DNA of 64,000 nucleotides, taken from assembly GCF_030704535.1 (NCBI RefSeq), contig NC_081820.1, positions 22,085,001-22,149,000 on the forward strand, given 5' to 3'. Under the pieces are notes generated by a model that worked only from the letters and a program-made list of their open reading frames with translations, was not told the DNA's origin and made no database searches. Below are positions 25,360 through 37,140 of this stretch, piece after piece. Both the position numbers and the translations under genes were made by a program. This DNA comes from Vitis vinifera (lineage: Eukaryota; Streptophyta; Magnoliopsida; Vitales; Vitaceae). Each line of letters begins with the position of its first letter. The stretch's first letter is position 1.

Positions 25360-26084
25360 CACCAAAATCCACTCACTTAATGGTTGACTTGGCTATAGTC
25401 CAAATGTAATGACTTGGAGTCCATTTATGCACAAATCCGGACAAATAGTACTTTAAGACTTGTGATACCTTTCTTGACTTGAACTATTTGTTGTAGAATT
25501 TTTTTTATTTTTATTTTTCTCCATGCTTAATTACCTTTATGAAAGATTTCTCTAGGATTCCCTCTTGTTTGTTCCAAATTGCTTGGCAACATACCTGAAA
25601 ACAACTACAATGCATTGAAGAGCAAATAACACTAGATGTGTATAGAAAACCTTTCAAATAGATGGAAAAAAACCATATGATCTTATCAATGAAATTCATT
25701 AAACAACTAAGGAAAAATGCATAACCTTATGAAATTTAATTATGCATGTGTGTATTCGTAGGAACGTTGGAAAGATGCTCAGTCTGGTGTTGCATCTTTC
25801 CTTGTGTCAAATTAAGAATCCCACGGCTAGTTTCCTCCTTGTTTGGAATAACAGGGATCCTAAATTCCTTCGGAAGAACTTTGACCCTTCTATATTGTAA
25901 GAATTCTTCATTGAGGAGAAATGGAAAAAAGAATGAAAAATTACTCCTTTATATTTGTTTTGTACTATTTGGAAATGAAGAAATTAAATGTCTTTTAATA
26001 ATATATCATATTAATAGCTTAAACCCCTTTTTATGTGTAATTTTTTTGGAATGGGTAATTAGAAACAAGATAAAAATATTATTT
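25360..26084. other. AT-rich spacer, no gene seen
   Basis: The sequence is unique to unit 1 and has no recognised gene. A forward open stretch of 118 residues at 25,746-26,102 has no recognisable domain and is treated as chance. Confidence 0.45.
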
Positions 26085-26470
26085 TTACGGATATATCGGT
26101 AACAGGATTTTGCATATATATCAAGATATGTCAAGAAATATCGATGGATGTTTGACACAAAATATCAATGAGACGGAAATTAATCAAAATTTATGAAAAT
26201 GTTGAAAAAAATTCTAAGAAATGATATAAAAAATAATAATAGACATTTTAAAGTTGTTTTACTAAAAAAATTTATATATATATATGATAAATTAAATAAA
26301 TATTTTATAGAGATTCATGCAATTTGGATGTATTATTTTTTATTTTAAAATGTTGATAATTGCATTTATAAATTTATATTTAATTATTATACAAAATATA
26401 CTATATTTAAAATTAATTTATATACAAAAATTTTATTTTAATTAATTTATAATATATATATATATATACT
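26085..26470. mobile_element. hAT-end-like relic related to the element at 59,777
   Basis: TTTACGGATATATCGGTAA at about 26,085 and the later ATAGACATTTTAAAGTTGTTT with TATATATATATGATAA match the outer 230 bp of the hAT element at 59,777-60,010 in the same order. It lacks coding sequence, so it is read as a decayed or non-autonomous relative. Confidence 0.5.
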
Positions 26471-26940
26471 TGGGACATTTACATTTAATGAATCCTCTAT
26501 ATAATGTTTGTTTGTAATATAAAAGTATAAATATATATAACACATATAAACTAATTACAAACATCATAGCTGGCCTGGGTCTTGCATCAATTCCCTTTGG
26601 TCCAGTTCATATTTTCATTTTAAGAATGAAAATGAGTATTGCCTCATGAGGTCCTGGTTAAATGGGCCTCGAGGGCTGGGCTGGGCTTTAAAGAGTAAGC
26701 TGCTGTGAGGAAGAAGCTGTTGGGCCCGTCCATTAAAGCCTATTTCAGATTTTTGAATTACAAATTAAAAAAATCGGGTTTTTATCGATATATTCCCGAA
26801 AAATTGGTGAAAAATATGTGAATATAAAGATGCATCGGACATGGTCGAAATTTCGGGCGTGTTATCGTGTTATATACATATATATATATATATATAGAAG
26901 ATTGTAGAAAATGGACTACAAATGCATCAATACTCAAATC
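26471..26940. other. Left part of segment B, receptor gene deleted
   Basis: It matches 33,680-34,150 and 50,890-51,315, including GCATAGCTGGCCTGGGTC and GGGCTGGGCTTTAAAGAGTA. In the other two copies a receptor-like protein gene follows. Here the sequence switches at about 26,940 (CATTTTCATATTTTGTTCATC) straight to segment C, the counterpart of 55,075. The receptor gene of this unit has therefore been deleted. Confidence 0.75.
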
Positions 26941-29080
26941 ATTTTCATATTTTGTTCATCCATTCCATCATATAGGAGTCATAGATAGATACCAAAAATG
27001 ACTTTTCAAGTGCTTTCCCGGAAGTTGCATGAGGCTAAGTTAATGGTTGGGTCTTCATATCAATGACATTGATGCATGTGAGAGAAAAAAAAAACCCTAA
27101 GAGTTCTTTCCATATGTCCAAATTCGGACAGCCACTCAAAGAGATTAATAAAGTTAATCAATTAATTCGAAAGTCTTGACTAGCATTCAAATATGCGGAC
27201 TTAGACCACGGGGCAAACGCATGGAAACAAACTTTCAAGACTTGTGAAGATCTCTCTTTAGTAATTCAATAGTTTGATGTCTGAAAGAGATTTCCTTTGC
27301 CTTGAAAAGCTTGTGATCTTCCAAAGTCTCAATTATATAAACATTTCAATGGCCATGGGGCTAAAGCGCCACCATCTTAGTTTCCCCATTTTGCTTTCAT
27401 TACTCTATTTCCAGCAAATCTAAGTGATCATTATGGTTTGAAAACTTCTAAGTGGTTGTTTTATAAGTTAAAATAACTGCAAATGATATCTATGAAAAGC
27501 TCTGAAAGCTCATTTTATTTTATTCTTGTATGGTTAAATCAAGAGAATATTATAAAAAAAAAGAAACATCAATAGAGTGCCTGAAATTATATAGGAAGTA
27601 TATCATGGATGCTTAAAAACACCACCAAAAGGAAAGAGGGGTAACAAAAAACAAGACCCCCCCCCCCCCCCCCCCCCCCCCCTCCCCCCCACTAAGAGTT
27701 CAATCAATCAAAAAAATCTATCATACAAAGAGTACCAAAAAATATAAACAACTTAGGCCAATCCCATAGATTACAAAAAAAAAAAGTGTTTCAACCCTTA
27801 AACTAAATGCTCTTGATTTTCTGATGATCTATCGTTTTTTTCCTTCCAAATTGTCCAAAATAAACATAAAGGAGCAATTCACCACTTTTTTTTCCATTTT
27901 TTTTTACCCATGAAAGACTTATGTCATCCCATTAGTGTTTCTTTAGCCAAAGAGGGAAGCACCCAAGATATGTCAAATAAGAAAAACAATAAAAGTCATA
28001 AAGCCTTTGTGTTAACATAATGAATATTGATGTAACTAATGGATTCTTCCTTTAAATGATAAAGGAAACAATTGTTTGCCAAAAATCACTCTCTCCTCTA
28101 TAAATGATCCAAGGTTAAAATCTTTTCCCAAATAGTTGTCTTTAAATAAAAAAACTACTTATTAAATTGAAGAAATCACCCAAAAGGGGATTTGAATTGG
28201 GTGTTAGAAGTTTTTTCAAAACAATCAACCAAAAGCTAAAAGGATGAGAAATGAAGAACAAAACAAGAATAATAAAAAGAGAAATGCAAACTTTTTTATA
28301 GTGACTCGATAAGCCGCCTACATCCACTCTCGTCAAACTTCTAATTGAGTAAGCGTATCTTCAAGACTTTTATAGCAAAAGTCTCCATACTTCTAACATT
28401 TGGATTTTAAGGTTCCAATTGACCTTCACAAACTCTTCAAGTACTCAACCTATTTGAAAACTTTTCTCTCACAAGGAGAAGGTAAGAAAAGATTAACAAA
28501 CTCCAAACCTAGTATATTAAGGTAGACAAAGAATGTGGATGGATTTGAAGTTAGACAAAGAATGTTAATGAGGGAAAGAATGCTTTTCAATTGAATGTGG
28601 ACGTTCTCTTATCAATATATACTTTAAAACTCTCTAATTTGTAGCTTTTTAGCTTAAGGATCCCAAAAGCCATAGAAAGGCCTTAATCGATTAAGCAACT
28701 TAATCGAATGGTTAATAAAAAACAATGATTCGTCTATTTCTTTGATAAAAAAAAATATTGTTTTAAGCTAAATGATGAAAATAAACTTTTAAGTGTATGA
28801 AAAATAACTTAAACTTAAGTGCATTGACAAATACCATCTTACAATATATCATTGGTTACTTCAAGTCTTCAAAAGTCTCAAGTTTTCACAATATTGATCT
28901 TTTTCCATATTTATTTGAGCTTTTTTTTTTTTCACAAATAAACCTGAAAACACTTAACTTGATTTGAATCATTAATGTCCTTAACCCTATTTTGTAATCA
29001 TCAAAACCCAATTAAGAGAACCCTTAGGATAACAGTTGTCCACATAGATCTCTATTAATACCTTTTGTGGCAAATTAAAT
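26941..29080. other. Segment C (copy 1), non-coding
   Basis: It aligns with about 55,075-56,950. No gene was recognised. It holds a 379-bp insertion relative to copy 2 (about 27,436-27,814), which includes the poly(C) tract. A minus-strand open stretch at 28,142-28,336 is present in both copies but has no domain and is treated as chance. Confidence 0.6.
27657..27690. repeat. Poly(C) tract
   Basis: A run of 26 C, then T, then 7 C. It lies within the 379-bp stretch missing from copy 2. The minus strand is a long G run. Confidence 0.9.
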
Positions 29081-30070
29081 TCATTCAACAAGTTTTTTTT
29101 TAGCTAAATTGCATTACATATACATGATGTTATTGAAACAAATTCTACTTCACAAGTTGAAAGTGTCACAATAGATTCTTTCTTTAAAGTCCAAGTGAAT
29201 ATGGTATCTCTTATAAAATAAAAACACAAAGCTAATGGTACTTTTTCAATCATCCAAGTCTTCGCCTCAATCATTATTATCATTATATACAATAAGTTTA
29301 AAATTGTTAGAAGATGAATAATATAAACCATAATCAAGTGTACATTTGATGTAATGAAGAATTCGTTTAACAGTCTTCATGCGAGTCACTATTAGTGATT
29401 TAAAAAAAAAAACCTAATAAGTTCAATTCCAAAAAGAATGTCTAACCTTATACAAGTCAAATAGCGTATGCTTCTTAATAAACTTTTGTATTATATTGGA
29501 TCCACCATGTCTCTTTCTTCATATCATGACAGTTTAACTTCACATTTTATTGGTTTGTTTCACTAGATTACATATATTCATGTAAACTTCTTCAGAATTT
29601 CCTTTGCATAGCCTTCTTGAGAAATAAAAATACCATTTTTTGTTTGATTCACTTCTATGTCAAGATAGTATGACATGAGACCAAGGTCAATCATCTCAAA
29701 CTATCGAGCCATTATTTCTTTGAACTCATCAAACATGGTTGGCTTGTTTCCAATGAAGATTAAGTCATTCACATACAAGTAATATATCACCTTTTTCATT
29801 CACTTTCATGTAGAGAGCATTTTCATGAGGGCATTTAATAAAATTATTATCTTGAAAATATTTATCAATTCTATTATTCCATGCTCTATGTGTTTGTTTT
29901 AGTCCATACAATGCTCTTTTTAATTTTAGAATCTTGTTCTCATGCCCTTTTGCCATATAACCCATGGGTTGTTCTAAATACACTTCTTCTTCAATATGTT
30001 TATTCAAAAAGACAAATTTTACATCCATTTGAAAAATCTTCCAATTATTTTAAGCGACCAAAGATATGAT
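29081..30070 (-). pseudogene. Copia reverse transcriptase-RNase H remnant (copy 1)
   Basis: On the minus strand, 30,028-29,765 encodes Copia RT sequence with MDVKFVFLN, EEEVYLEQPMGY and KLKRALYGLKQTHRAW. After a small frameshift the catalytic block reads YVND (29,775-29,764), where the family has YVDD. RNase H-like sequence follows at 29,337-29,104 (TLSTCEVEFVSITSCICNAIW). Stops and frameshifts occur throughout. Integrase and gag are not seen. It is duplicated at 56,950-57,930. It is a dead fragment. Confidence 0.85.
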
Positions 30071-30224
30071 TAATCTTATAGTTTCTAAATGAGCAATGAG
30101 AGCAAATACCCCACCATAGTCGATGCCTTATTATTGCTTTTAACCCTTTGCCACCAATCTTGTTTTATATCTCTCTCTACTTCTCCTTTTGCACTCTTCT
30201 TTAAGGTTAATTTCATTCACCTCC

Positions 30225-30405
30225 CATGAAATTTGGGCTATATACACCTAACACCCATTGGTTTGAAATTTTATCAAAAACTTCTCTTACTTTGAGTTAA
30301 AGAGGAGGTGAATGAAATAAACGAATAAGAGGGGTAAGGGAAGTTTTTGACAAAATTTCAAACTAATGGGGTTGGGTGTATTTAGCTTAAATCTCAAGGA
30401 AAATT
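30225..30405. mobile_element. Inverted-repeat (MITE-like) element (copy 1)
   Basis: A left arm of about 63 bp (30,229-30,293, with GGTTTGAAATTTTATCAAAA) pairs with a right arm at about 30,335-30,400 (TTTTGACAAAATTTCAAACT). About 40 bp lie between. The inner part also pairs with the sequence just outside the left arm (ATTTCATTCACCTCC against GGAGGTGAATGAAAT). The second copy is at about 58,090-58,265. Confidence 0.6.
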
Positions 30406-31852
30406 GAGCAAAATTAATCATTATTCTTTGCATTGTACACCTATCTTACTTCAATTGTTTTGTTTTGTTTGTTTTTTTTTTTCTTTTGGAAAGGATTTGA
30501 TTTTCATGTGTCATTCTGTTGGGAATCCTGAATTATTTTGTTCCCATGCCTAGATCTTGTAGGGTGCATGTAAATCTATCATGGGTTCTCTAAATCTATC
30601 ACAACAAAAAATCAGGTATTCAAAAGCAATATTGATATCGCAAAAAACATAGATCTAGAAAATAAAGTCACATATCTTTGATATGGATGTTCTTGGATCG
30701 ATTCGAATCAATATGGATTACTCCAAAGTTGTAATAGATCTCGTAAACACCATGACCTTCCACCCAATGACTCTTCCTTGTGTCTAAACACTAAAATTGT
30801 GAAGATCTCAAGAGTAAAGGGTAGGGTTCTTTTTTGAACTGTAAAGAGATAATGACAAGATTTGGAAACCCTAACCCCCTAAAGGGTATGTATTTTCAAA
30901 AATATTTTTATTTGAAATAAATTTTATCTTTATTAGAAGGTCAAACAATTAATGGAGATATGAAATATTTTTATTTGAAATAAATTTTAACCTTATTAGA
31001 AGGTAAGACAATTAATGGAGACATGATTTATGAGGAAGACTATGGTGGGTCAAATGATTGCTTTAATCAAAATTAAGTAGATTGGAAATGACAATGTTGA
31101 GTTGAGCATTGGGGCCATCCATCATTGGGTTGAGACCGAAAATCCATTTTATCTTGGGTAGGAAGGGTTTTGTCCCTCTCTTGATGACTGCTTTCCTTTG
31201 CTTCTTTTTTAGGCCACTTTGAAGGCTTCTTCTCTTGGTTTCCTCACGGGGCCGTCCCAAGTGGTGGGGGCTTGAGTGAAACTTAAGATCGGGTTCTTGG
31301 GATAGTCCATGGTCCATGGTCCATGGCCATTCCAATTTCCAACCCCACAAGTAGTTATCATGTTTCACTTCATTAGAGTTAGCAAAATGATAAGGGTTTG
31401 TCAGATAGAAAAAAGTCAACATTTTTTTTTCTTTTTTCTTTTTTCAATTTTAATAAAAGCAATTTTATTTTTAGAAGTAGAATAGAAAACTCCATATTTG
31501 TCATTGTCTTCCATCAATGAAAAAGTGTTATTAAAGATACCACTTCTTCTATTATTTTCATTTATTTTTTGTGAAAAATAAATTTCTTTTTTATTAATTC
31601 AACAAATCCATACTTTTTTTATAGTCAATCTAATAACTAAATTGCAGTCAAAATGCATTTTTTATTTGATACTTAAAAAATAAAAATATTTAATTTTGAT
31701 ATATAAAAACTCTTATACAAATAATTATTTTACATTTTTAAAAATTATTTTGAAACATGCTTTTTAATAATTTTTAAAAGTCATTCTTTGTAAGAGTTTT
31801 TACCAAGTTTTATTCTAATCAAAGTTTTTTTTTTTTGGCCATTTGCATGCCC
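30406..31852. other. Remainder of segment C (copy 1), non-coding
   Basis: It aligns with about 58,266-59,768. 30,525-30,800 has a retroelement-LTR look (GTTGGGAATCCTGAATTAT, then AGATCTTGTAGGGTGCATG). 30,897-31,030 holds two copies of a 63-bp direct repeat. A minus-strand open stretch of 119 residues (31,063-31,422) is kept in both copies (149 residues at 58,997-59,446) but has no recognisable domain. Confidence 0.5.
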
Positions 31853-32158
31853 AGGACATCGTCTTCACGTGCCTAACGCGTAAACCACAACACTCGTAAC
31901 AGCGCGTGGGCCTTTATCGTTCCTCCCACCTTAAATTTAGGGTTTTTCCATTTCAAAATTCAAATTCTCCCTCAGGATCAAACGGCGCCGTTTTATTGAA
32001 CGGAAAATACCACTACCGCCCTCCCCTCCTATAAAAGCCCAACTTTCCTCTTAGACTCCTTAACTATCCCACCATGTTCTCTCTTCACAACCCAATACCA
32101 TTTCTCTCCCCGGAACCCCATCTTTCTCACTCTAGAACCCACTCTCTCTCTCTAAAAA
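31853..32158 (+). promoter_or_regulatory. Beta-tubulin promoter and 5' UTR (fragment)
   Basis: The TATA box TATAAAA is at 32,030-32,036. The 14-bp perfect palindrome AAACGGCGCCGTTT (31,980-31,993) contains two facing AACGG cores, and a third AACGG lies at 31,999-32,003. AACGG is the core of the MSA element bound by three-repeat MYB proteins in G2/M-phase genes. A CT-rich leader (CTCTCTCTCT) precedes the ATG. The motifs are seen; their activity is inferred. Confidence 0.6.
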
Positions 32159-32552
32159 ATGCGTGAAATCTTGCACGTTCAGGGTGGGCAATGTGGGAAC
32201 CAGATCGGAGCCAAGTTCTGGGAGGTGGTCTGCGCTGAGCACGGCATCGACTCCACCGGGCGCTACCAAGGCGACACGGAGCTGCAACTGGAGCGAGTCA
32301 ATGTGTACTACAACGAGGCGTGTTGTGGGAGGTTCGTGCCCAGGGCAGTGCTCATGGATCTGGAGCCGGGCACCATGGACAGCGTCTGATTGGGACCGTA
32401 CGACCAGATTGTCCTACCCGACAATTTCGTTTTTGGGCAGTCGGGTGCGGCCAACAACTGGGCCAAAGGTCACTACACTGAGGGGGCGGAGCTGATTGAC
32501 TCGGTTCTAGATGTGGTGAGGAAGGAGGCTGAGAATTGTGATTGCTTGCAAG
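32159..32552 (+). pseudogene. Beta-tubulin first exon, nonsense-mutated and truncated gene
   Basis: Beta-tubulin pairs with alpha-tubulin to build microtubules. The ATG at 32,159 begins [20 protein letters not shown], and near-perfect family sequence continues to [11 protein letters not shown]. Codon 77, normally Arg (CGA), is TGA (32,387-32,389), and the next codon, Ser TCG, is TTG. Both changes are C-to-T at CpG. The frame then resumes ([20 protein letters not shown]) to CDCLQ and the donor AG^GTATGTGG at 32,552/32,553. The exon is 394 bp, the usual length of a plant beta-tubulin first exon. Exons 2 and 3, including the rest of the GTP-binding domain, are absent. It is a dead 5' fragment left by the segmental rearrangement. 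Confidence 0.92.
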
Positions 32553-33610
32553 GTATGTGGAAATGTTTGGGTTTCGTTTGCTTTCACTGTTTTTGGGTAG
32601 CGTATTTGGGAATTTGGGTCTGTTTTGGGGGAAATTAGATTTTGGGGTCTTTTTTGTCAGTGATCTGAGTGTTTATTAGGGATTTGCGGGGATTTTAGTA
32701 GGGTATTTTCGGGTAGTATTGGGTATTTTGCGTCGGATCTAAAGAAATTCTCGACTGTTTCTTAGTTTTACAGTGTTTTTAATTATAGTTTCGATGCTTC
32801 TGCCGAACTGTTGAACCGTATAGAGTTTACGCTTCAATTTGACTGTTATATCTTTTATCATATTGTTTTCTTCCTACTGATTTCGGAGCTCTAAATCACA
32901 TACTTGGTTGGAATCCTCTCAGGATTGTGAATTAAGAAGTAGCTTGGAAGTGAATCGGTGAAGGCTTCAATGAATGGAAGTTTCAGACGAAATAGAGAGA
33001 GAAAATTTGTGGGGTTGCAGATTTAACCGTTGCAAGAGCATGGTGATGGTGTGATATACGCACCCCTGTAGGCTTCCAACCCAGACGATAAGACCCACCT
33101 CAAATTACCTCTTTACCCTTTCTCTTTCTTATCTATTCAATAATTATTTTATTTTTATTTCACATAAATTCGGTTATTGGACTCTTTATATATAATTATC
33201 GATTTCTTTTAAATTCATATTAATCACATTACAATAAATAAAAAAATTATTTACATAATACCCAAAATCTCCCTCGTAAAAGAAATAAAATTAATTATTT
33301 ATGATTTTCTAATTATTAAATATATTATTTCAGTTATTAAAATGAGCAAACTCCCATTTTCATGTCTTTTAAAAGAGGGCAATGGGCCCACACGGTTTCA
33401 AGTATGAAGGGCAAAATGAGTGTGATGTGTTTGAGGTTTGTGCCACGTGGAATTAATATTAAATAATTTCAACTTGGGGGCATTTCTTTTGGGTGGTGAA
33501 TTGGCTTTTCATTTGGACCTTTTCTCTCTTGCCTCTTTTTTGCTTTTTCTTATGATGGCTACATTGGAGATGTAAACAATGGCAATTGTCTCTTCCTTTA
33601 GTCCCAACTG
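32553..33610 (+). other. Beta-tubulin intron 1 remnant and spacer
   Basis: Intron sequence starts with GTATGTGG and is T-rich, as in plant introns. No acceptor followed by tubulin exon 2 was found before segment B begins at about 33,610. The junction inside this stretch is not clear. Confidence 0.6.
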
Positions 33611-33619
33611 CTAATTAAT

Positions 33620-33624
<5 letters not shown>

Positions 33625-33672
<48 letters not shown>
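33625..33672. repeat. (AT)n microsatellite
   Basis: An uninterrupted TA/AT run of about 48 bp lies at the left edge of segment B. It is much shorter in the copies at 26,450 and 50,865. Confidence 0.9.
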
Positions 33673-33677
<5 letters not shown>

Positions 33678-33679
33678 CT

Positions 33680-34345
33680 TAGGACATTTACATTACGAAT
33701 CCTCTATAGATGTATAAATATATATATAACACATGTAAACTTAATACAAACAGCATAGCTGGCCTGGGTCCTGGATCAATTCCCTTTGGTCCAGTTCATA
33801 TTTTCATTTTGAGAGTGAGATGCAATCCCACATCGACAAACAAGAATGAAAATGAGTATTGCCTCATGAGGTTCCGGTTAAATGCGCCTCGAGGGCTAGG
33901 TTGGGCTTTAAAGAGTAAGATGTTGTGTGCAAGAAGCTGTTGGGCCCGTCCATTAAATTCTATTTCAGATTTTTGAAATACAAATTAAAAAAATCGGTTT
34001 TTTATTGATAGATTGCCGAAAAATCGGTGAAAAATATGTGAGTATAAAGATGCATCGGACACGGTCGAAAATTCGGGTGTGTTATAACTACATACTTATA
34101 TATACAAAAGATTGTAAAAAAGGGACTACAAATGCATCAACACTGGATTCATTTTCATGGCATCAGTGCCTAAAAGATATTACTAATTAATATCATAACA
34201 CAACAACAATAACATATATAGAAACTACAACACAAAAGATAATTACTACAACGCGACATTAAGACTACCACTTTGAATATATAGTGCTCTTGGCCATGCC
34301 ATCGAAGTTGTTGAAACATGTGAGTATGATACACTCCCTTGCGGA
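33680..34345. other. Segment B left part, 3' flank of receptor gene 1
   Basis: No gene is seen here apart from the 3' end of the receptor transcript. It contains ATCCCACATCG at 33,825-33,835, which fits the upstream sequence element of plant snRNA genes. No snRNA body follows at the expected distance, so this may be coincidence. Confidence 0.4.
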
Positions 34346-37140
34346 TCATCCTGAAACGAATTTGAAAATAAGAGTAAGAGGCAATAGATTTGGAAAACAT
34401 GTCAATATATGATTTGAAAAATTTTCACAGAAGGGTAATCATGTGTCTTTTCCTTACCAGCATGGTATCTTCTCAGCTTTTGGTGGAACCACTTCAATTT
34501 TATTGCTATACCCACATAGGCCTGGTCTCTCATGTCATAAAGAAACTGGAAATAAGCATGCCTCCATGCTCTCTTGAAAAAGAGAGCTCCACAAACTCCC
34601 CAAAACCCCACAATGAATCCTGATCCCATGCCGATGTAAAACCATGGGATTTCTGGAATTTCTCTGTTTTCTTCTACAGCAGTGGGATTTAGAGTCTCTT
34701 CATCTTTTGTGCAGTTTTTCGTAAGAGGGGCTCCACACAGTTCAGGATTGCCAAAGAAAGAAAGTGGATCGAAGCTTTGAAGCTGGGTGCTTGAAGGAAT
34801 TCTCCCAGAAAAGCTGTTGAATGACAGGTCCAGGTGATCAAGAAATGTTAAATTGCTCATGCTCTGAGGAATTTCACCTGAAAGATGATTTCTCGAGAGA
34901 TCTAGAGATTCTAATGATGCCATCACCCCAATTTTCTCTGGTATCCTCCCCATTAAATGATTTCGAGATAAGTTTAGAAATTGCAGTCCAAAAAGACTTG
35001 AGATTTCAATTGGGATTGATCCAGATAAATTGTTACTTGAAAGGTCAATCATCCTTACATATTGAAGAATCTCTTTGTACTCTGCTACCCTCCCCTTTAT
35101 ATCTAAAACAAGACTTTCCATGTAATTATCATAATTAGAATAACCATAATTTACTTCCAAAGCATCATACCGAATATCCCGGATAGGTCCTGCAGCCATT
35201 GCACTGATATTATTCAAGCACTTGGGTATTGATCCTGACAGACTATTATCAGCAAGATCCAACACTATAAGAGAAGAAAGTTGGCATATTTGTGGAGGAA
35301 TTTTGCCCATGAATTTATTGGATCTTAAGTGGATAATAATTAGAGTTGTCCTCTCAAAAATCCACCAGGGTATAATCCCCGAAAATTTATTGTTACTTAG
35401 ATTTATCAGCCCCAAAACCTTGCAGTTCTCTAGTGATGAGGGTATGTCTCCATAGAAGGAATTGTCGTGCAAGCTCAATGCTTTAAGTCCGACCAAAGAA
35501 CCCATGGAATTAGGAATTTTACCAGATAGATTGTTGCTTCCCAGGCTTACATGAGTAAGAGACTGCCAATGCATCCAACAATCAGAAAGTTCCCCTGATA
35601 AAGCATTAATTGATATGTCAAGGGCCTCCAATTGACTTGTTCCATTCATCTTTTGGCACATGAAAGGGGAAATCTGTCCCGAGAATGAATTGTTAGCAAT
35701 ATTCAAAATACGAACATTCGGAGACAGACGTGGCAACCGACCTGAGAAGCAATTAGAACTCAAATCAATGACAGTATTATTTAGTACAACTTGGGATAAG
35801 TCCCCAGATATCTGGTTGTTAGAGAGATTGATCCAAGGGATGTATGAAGCGAACTTCCATAACCAGTTTGGAGCTGTGTCCACAATTCCAGACCTGGAAA
35901 AGCCTAGATAGACAAGAGACTTTTGTGTCTGTAGCCACGCAGGAAATTTTGGACCCATTTTACAGGAATCCGCACCCAGAAACTCTAGTTGGAATGGAGG
36001 AGTCCAACTGGAGTTCACATGGAAAGATAAAGATGTCCCAGATATCCATAAGCGCTTCAATTTTGAGAGTGCTGTAAAATGTGCTTCTGATACGGTCCCT
36101 GTTAAGGAAGTCCATCCTACATTTAATATCTCCAAATTGGATAGAAGCCCCAGACTCATTGGAAGAGTGCCATTAATCAACGGATTATGATAAAGACTCA
36201 AATACATCAAGGATGATAAGTTTCCTATGGATGCAGGAATAGGGCCATGAAAGGAATTCCAAGAAACATCGAGATATTCTAGATATTTGAGTTGTCCTAA
36301 AGACTCTGAAATTTGCCCCTTGAATTGATTGAGATATAGCCTTAGAGACACAAGACAACTGAGATTAAACAACCAATTTGGTATTTCTTGATTGAAATTG
36401 TTGTCAGAAAGATCAAGAAATGTGAGAGATGTGAAATTGTCATACCCGAGAGATGAAGTCATATTGCTATCAAGTTCACAATCGGACAAGTGCAGCTCTG
36501 AAAGAGAAGGGAACATAGACACGGATTCAAGCCAATGGACTTCCTTGTGAAGGTCGACCCGATTCATGCCTAGGTACTTCAAAAAAACAAGATGAGAAAT
36601 CCAACCAAGATTCTCAACGTACAGCCCATAGTTACGTCCCAGATCCAGGTGACGAAGAGTCGAGAGATTTCCAAGCTGATGAGGGACTAGTCCACCAAAT
36701 CCAGCATAGGAGAGGTCAAGATATCTCAAACTTCCCATGGAACCCAGGAAACTTGGAATTGGACTACCTCCAAAATCATTCCAACTCAAGTTCAAGTAAC
36801 TCAAAAATTCTAATTCAAGCAAAGCAGGGCTAATCTCACCACCCAACTCGAACTTGCTATAGAATTCATAATCATCCGTGTCATATGGATTACCGAGATG
36901 GAGCTCAACCACTCGCCCTGTAACGTTGTTGCAGCGAACTGCTTCCCATCTACAACAATCTTGATTGACAGACCAAGACGAGAGCCGGTTGCCAGGATCA
37001 GAGAGAGCTTTCTTGAATCTTAGAAGGGCATGCTTCTCTTTTTCATTGCAAACCAAAGTGTTTGGGTCACATAAGATTGAGATGGTGGAGGAGAGAAAGC
37101 AAAGCAAGGGAAACAGAATGATGGGTCTGGAGTTTCTCAT
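34346..37140 (-). CDS. LRR receptor-like protein, EIX2-type (copy 1, intact)
   Basis: This is a predicted cell-surface immune receptor without a kinase. Family members signal with the SOBIR1 and BAK1 co-receptor kinases. From the ATG at 37,140 the protein has a signal peptide (residues about 1-24), an LRR N-cap with the DCCRW pair (about 25-70), a long run of extracellular LRRs, an island domain near 645-680, final LRRs with a C-cap (NPELCGAPL), an acidic spacer, one membrane helix (about 833-856, with GMGSG and other GxxxG spacings), and a short basic tail with YFQF and YVGI, which fit Yxx-hydrophobic endocytosis motifs. The unspliced frame runs on to 34,402. A GT-AG intron at 34,457-34,351 fits better, placing the stop after RRYHAG and giving 895 residues. 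Confidence in the receptor call is very high; the intron is inferred. Confidence 0.92.
34351..34457 (-). other. Predicted 107-bp intron splitting the last codon of receptor gene 1
   Basis: The minus-strand donor GCTG^GTAAGG and acceptor TTTCAG^GATGATCC join to give GCT GGA TGA, that is Ala-Gly-stop. Retention would add 17 residues to the cytoplasmic tail. The copy at 51,510-51,616 has the same sites and the same length. Confidence 0.7.

Noticed and set aside
28142..28336. Hydrophobic 64-residue ORF conserved at 55,831-56,100
   Set aside because: It lies in duplicated non-coding DNA. Low-complexity Phe/Ser/Leu composition comes from T-rich DNA, and there is no support for expression.
31063..31422. 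Possible protein gene on the minus strand, also at 58,997-59,446
   Set aside because: It is open in both duplicates, but its ends differ, it has no domain or codon signature, and it sits in repeat-derived non-coding DNA. It is mentioned only within the segment C entries.
33825..34000. snRNA gene downstream of the ATCCCACATCG motif
   Set aside because: There is no TATA box at the expected spacing and no recognisable U1-U6, U3 or 7SL sequence.
34821..36077. Forward-strand open frames opposite the receptor genes (also 52,372-53,227)
   Set aside because: They are shadows of the minus-strand LRR coding sequence, and occur in both copies only because the genes are duplicated.
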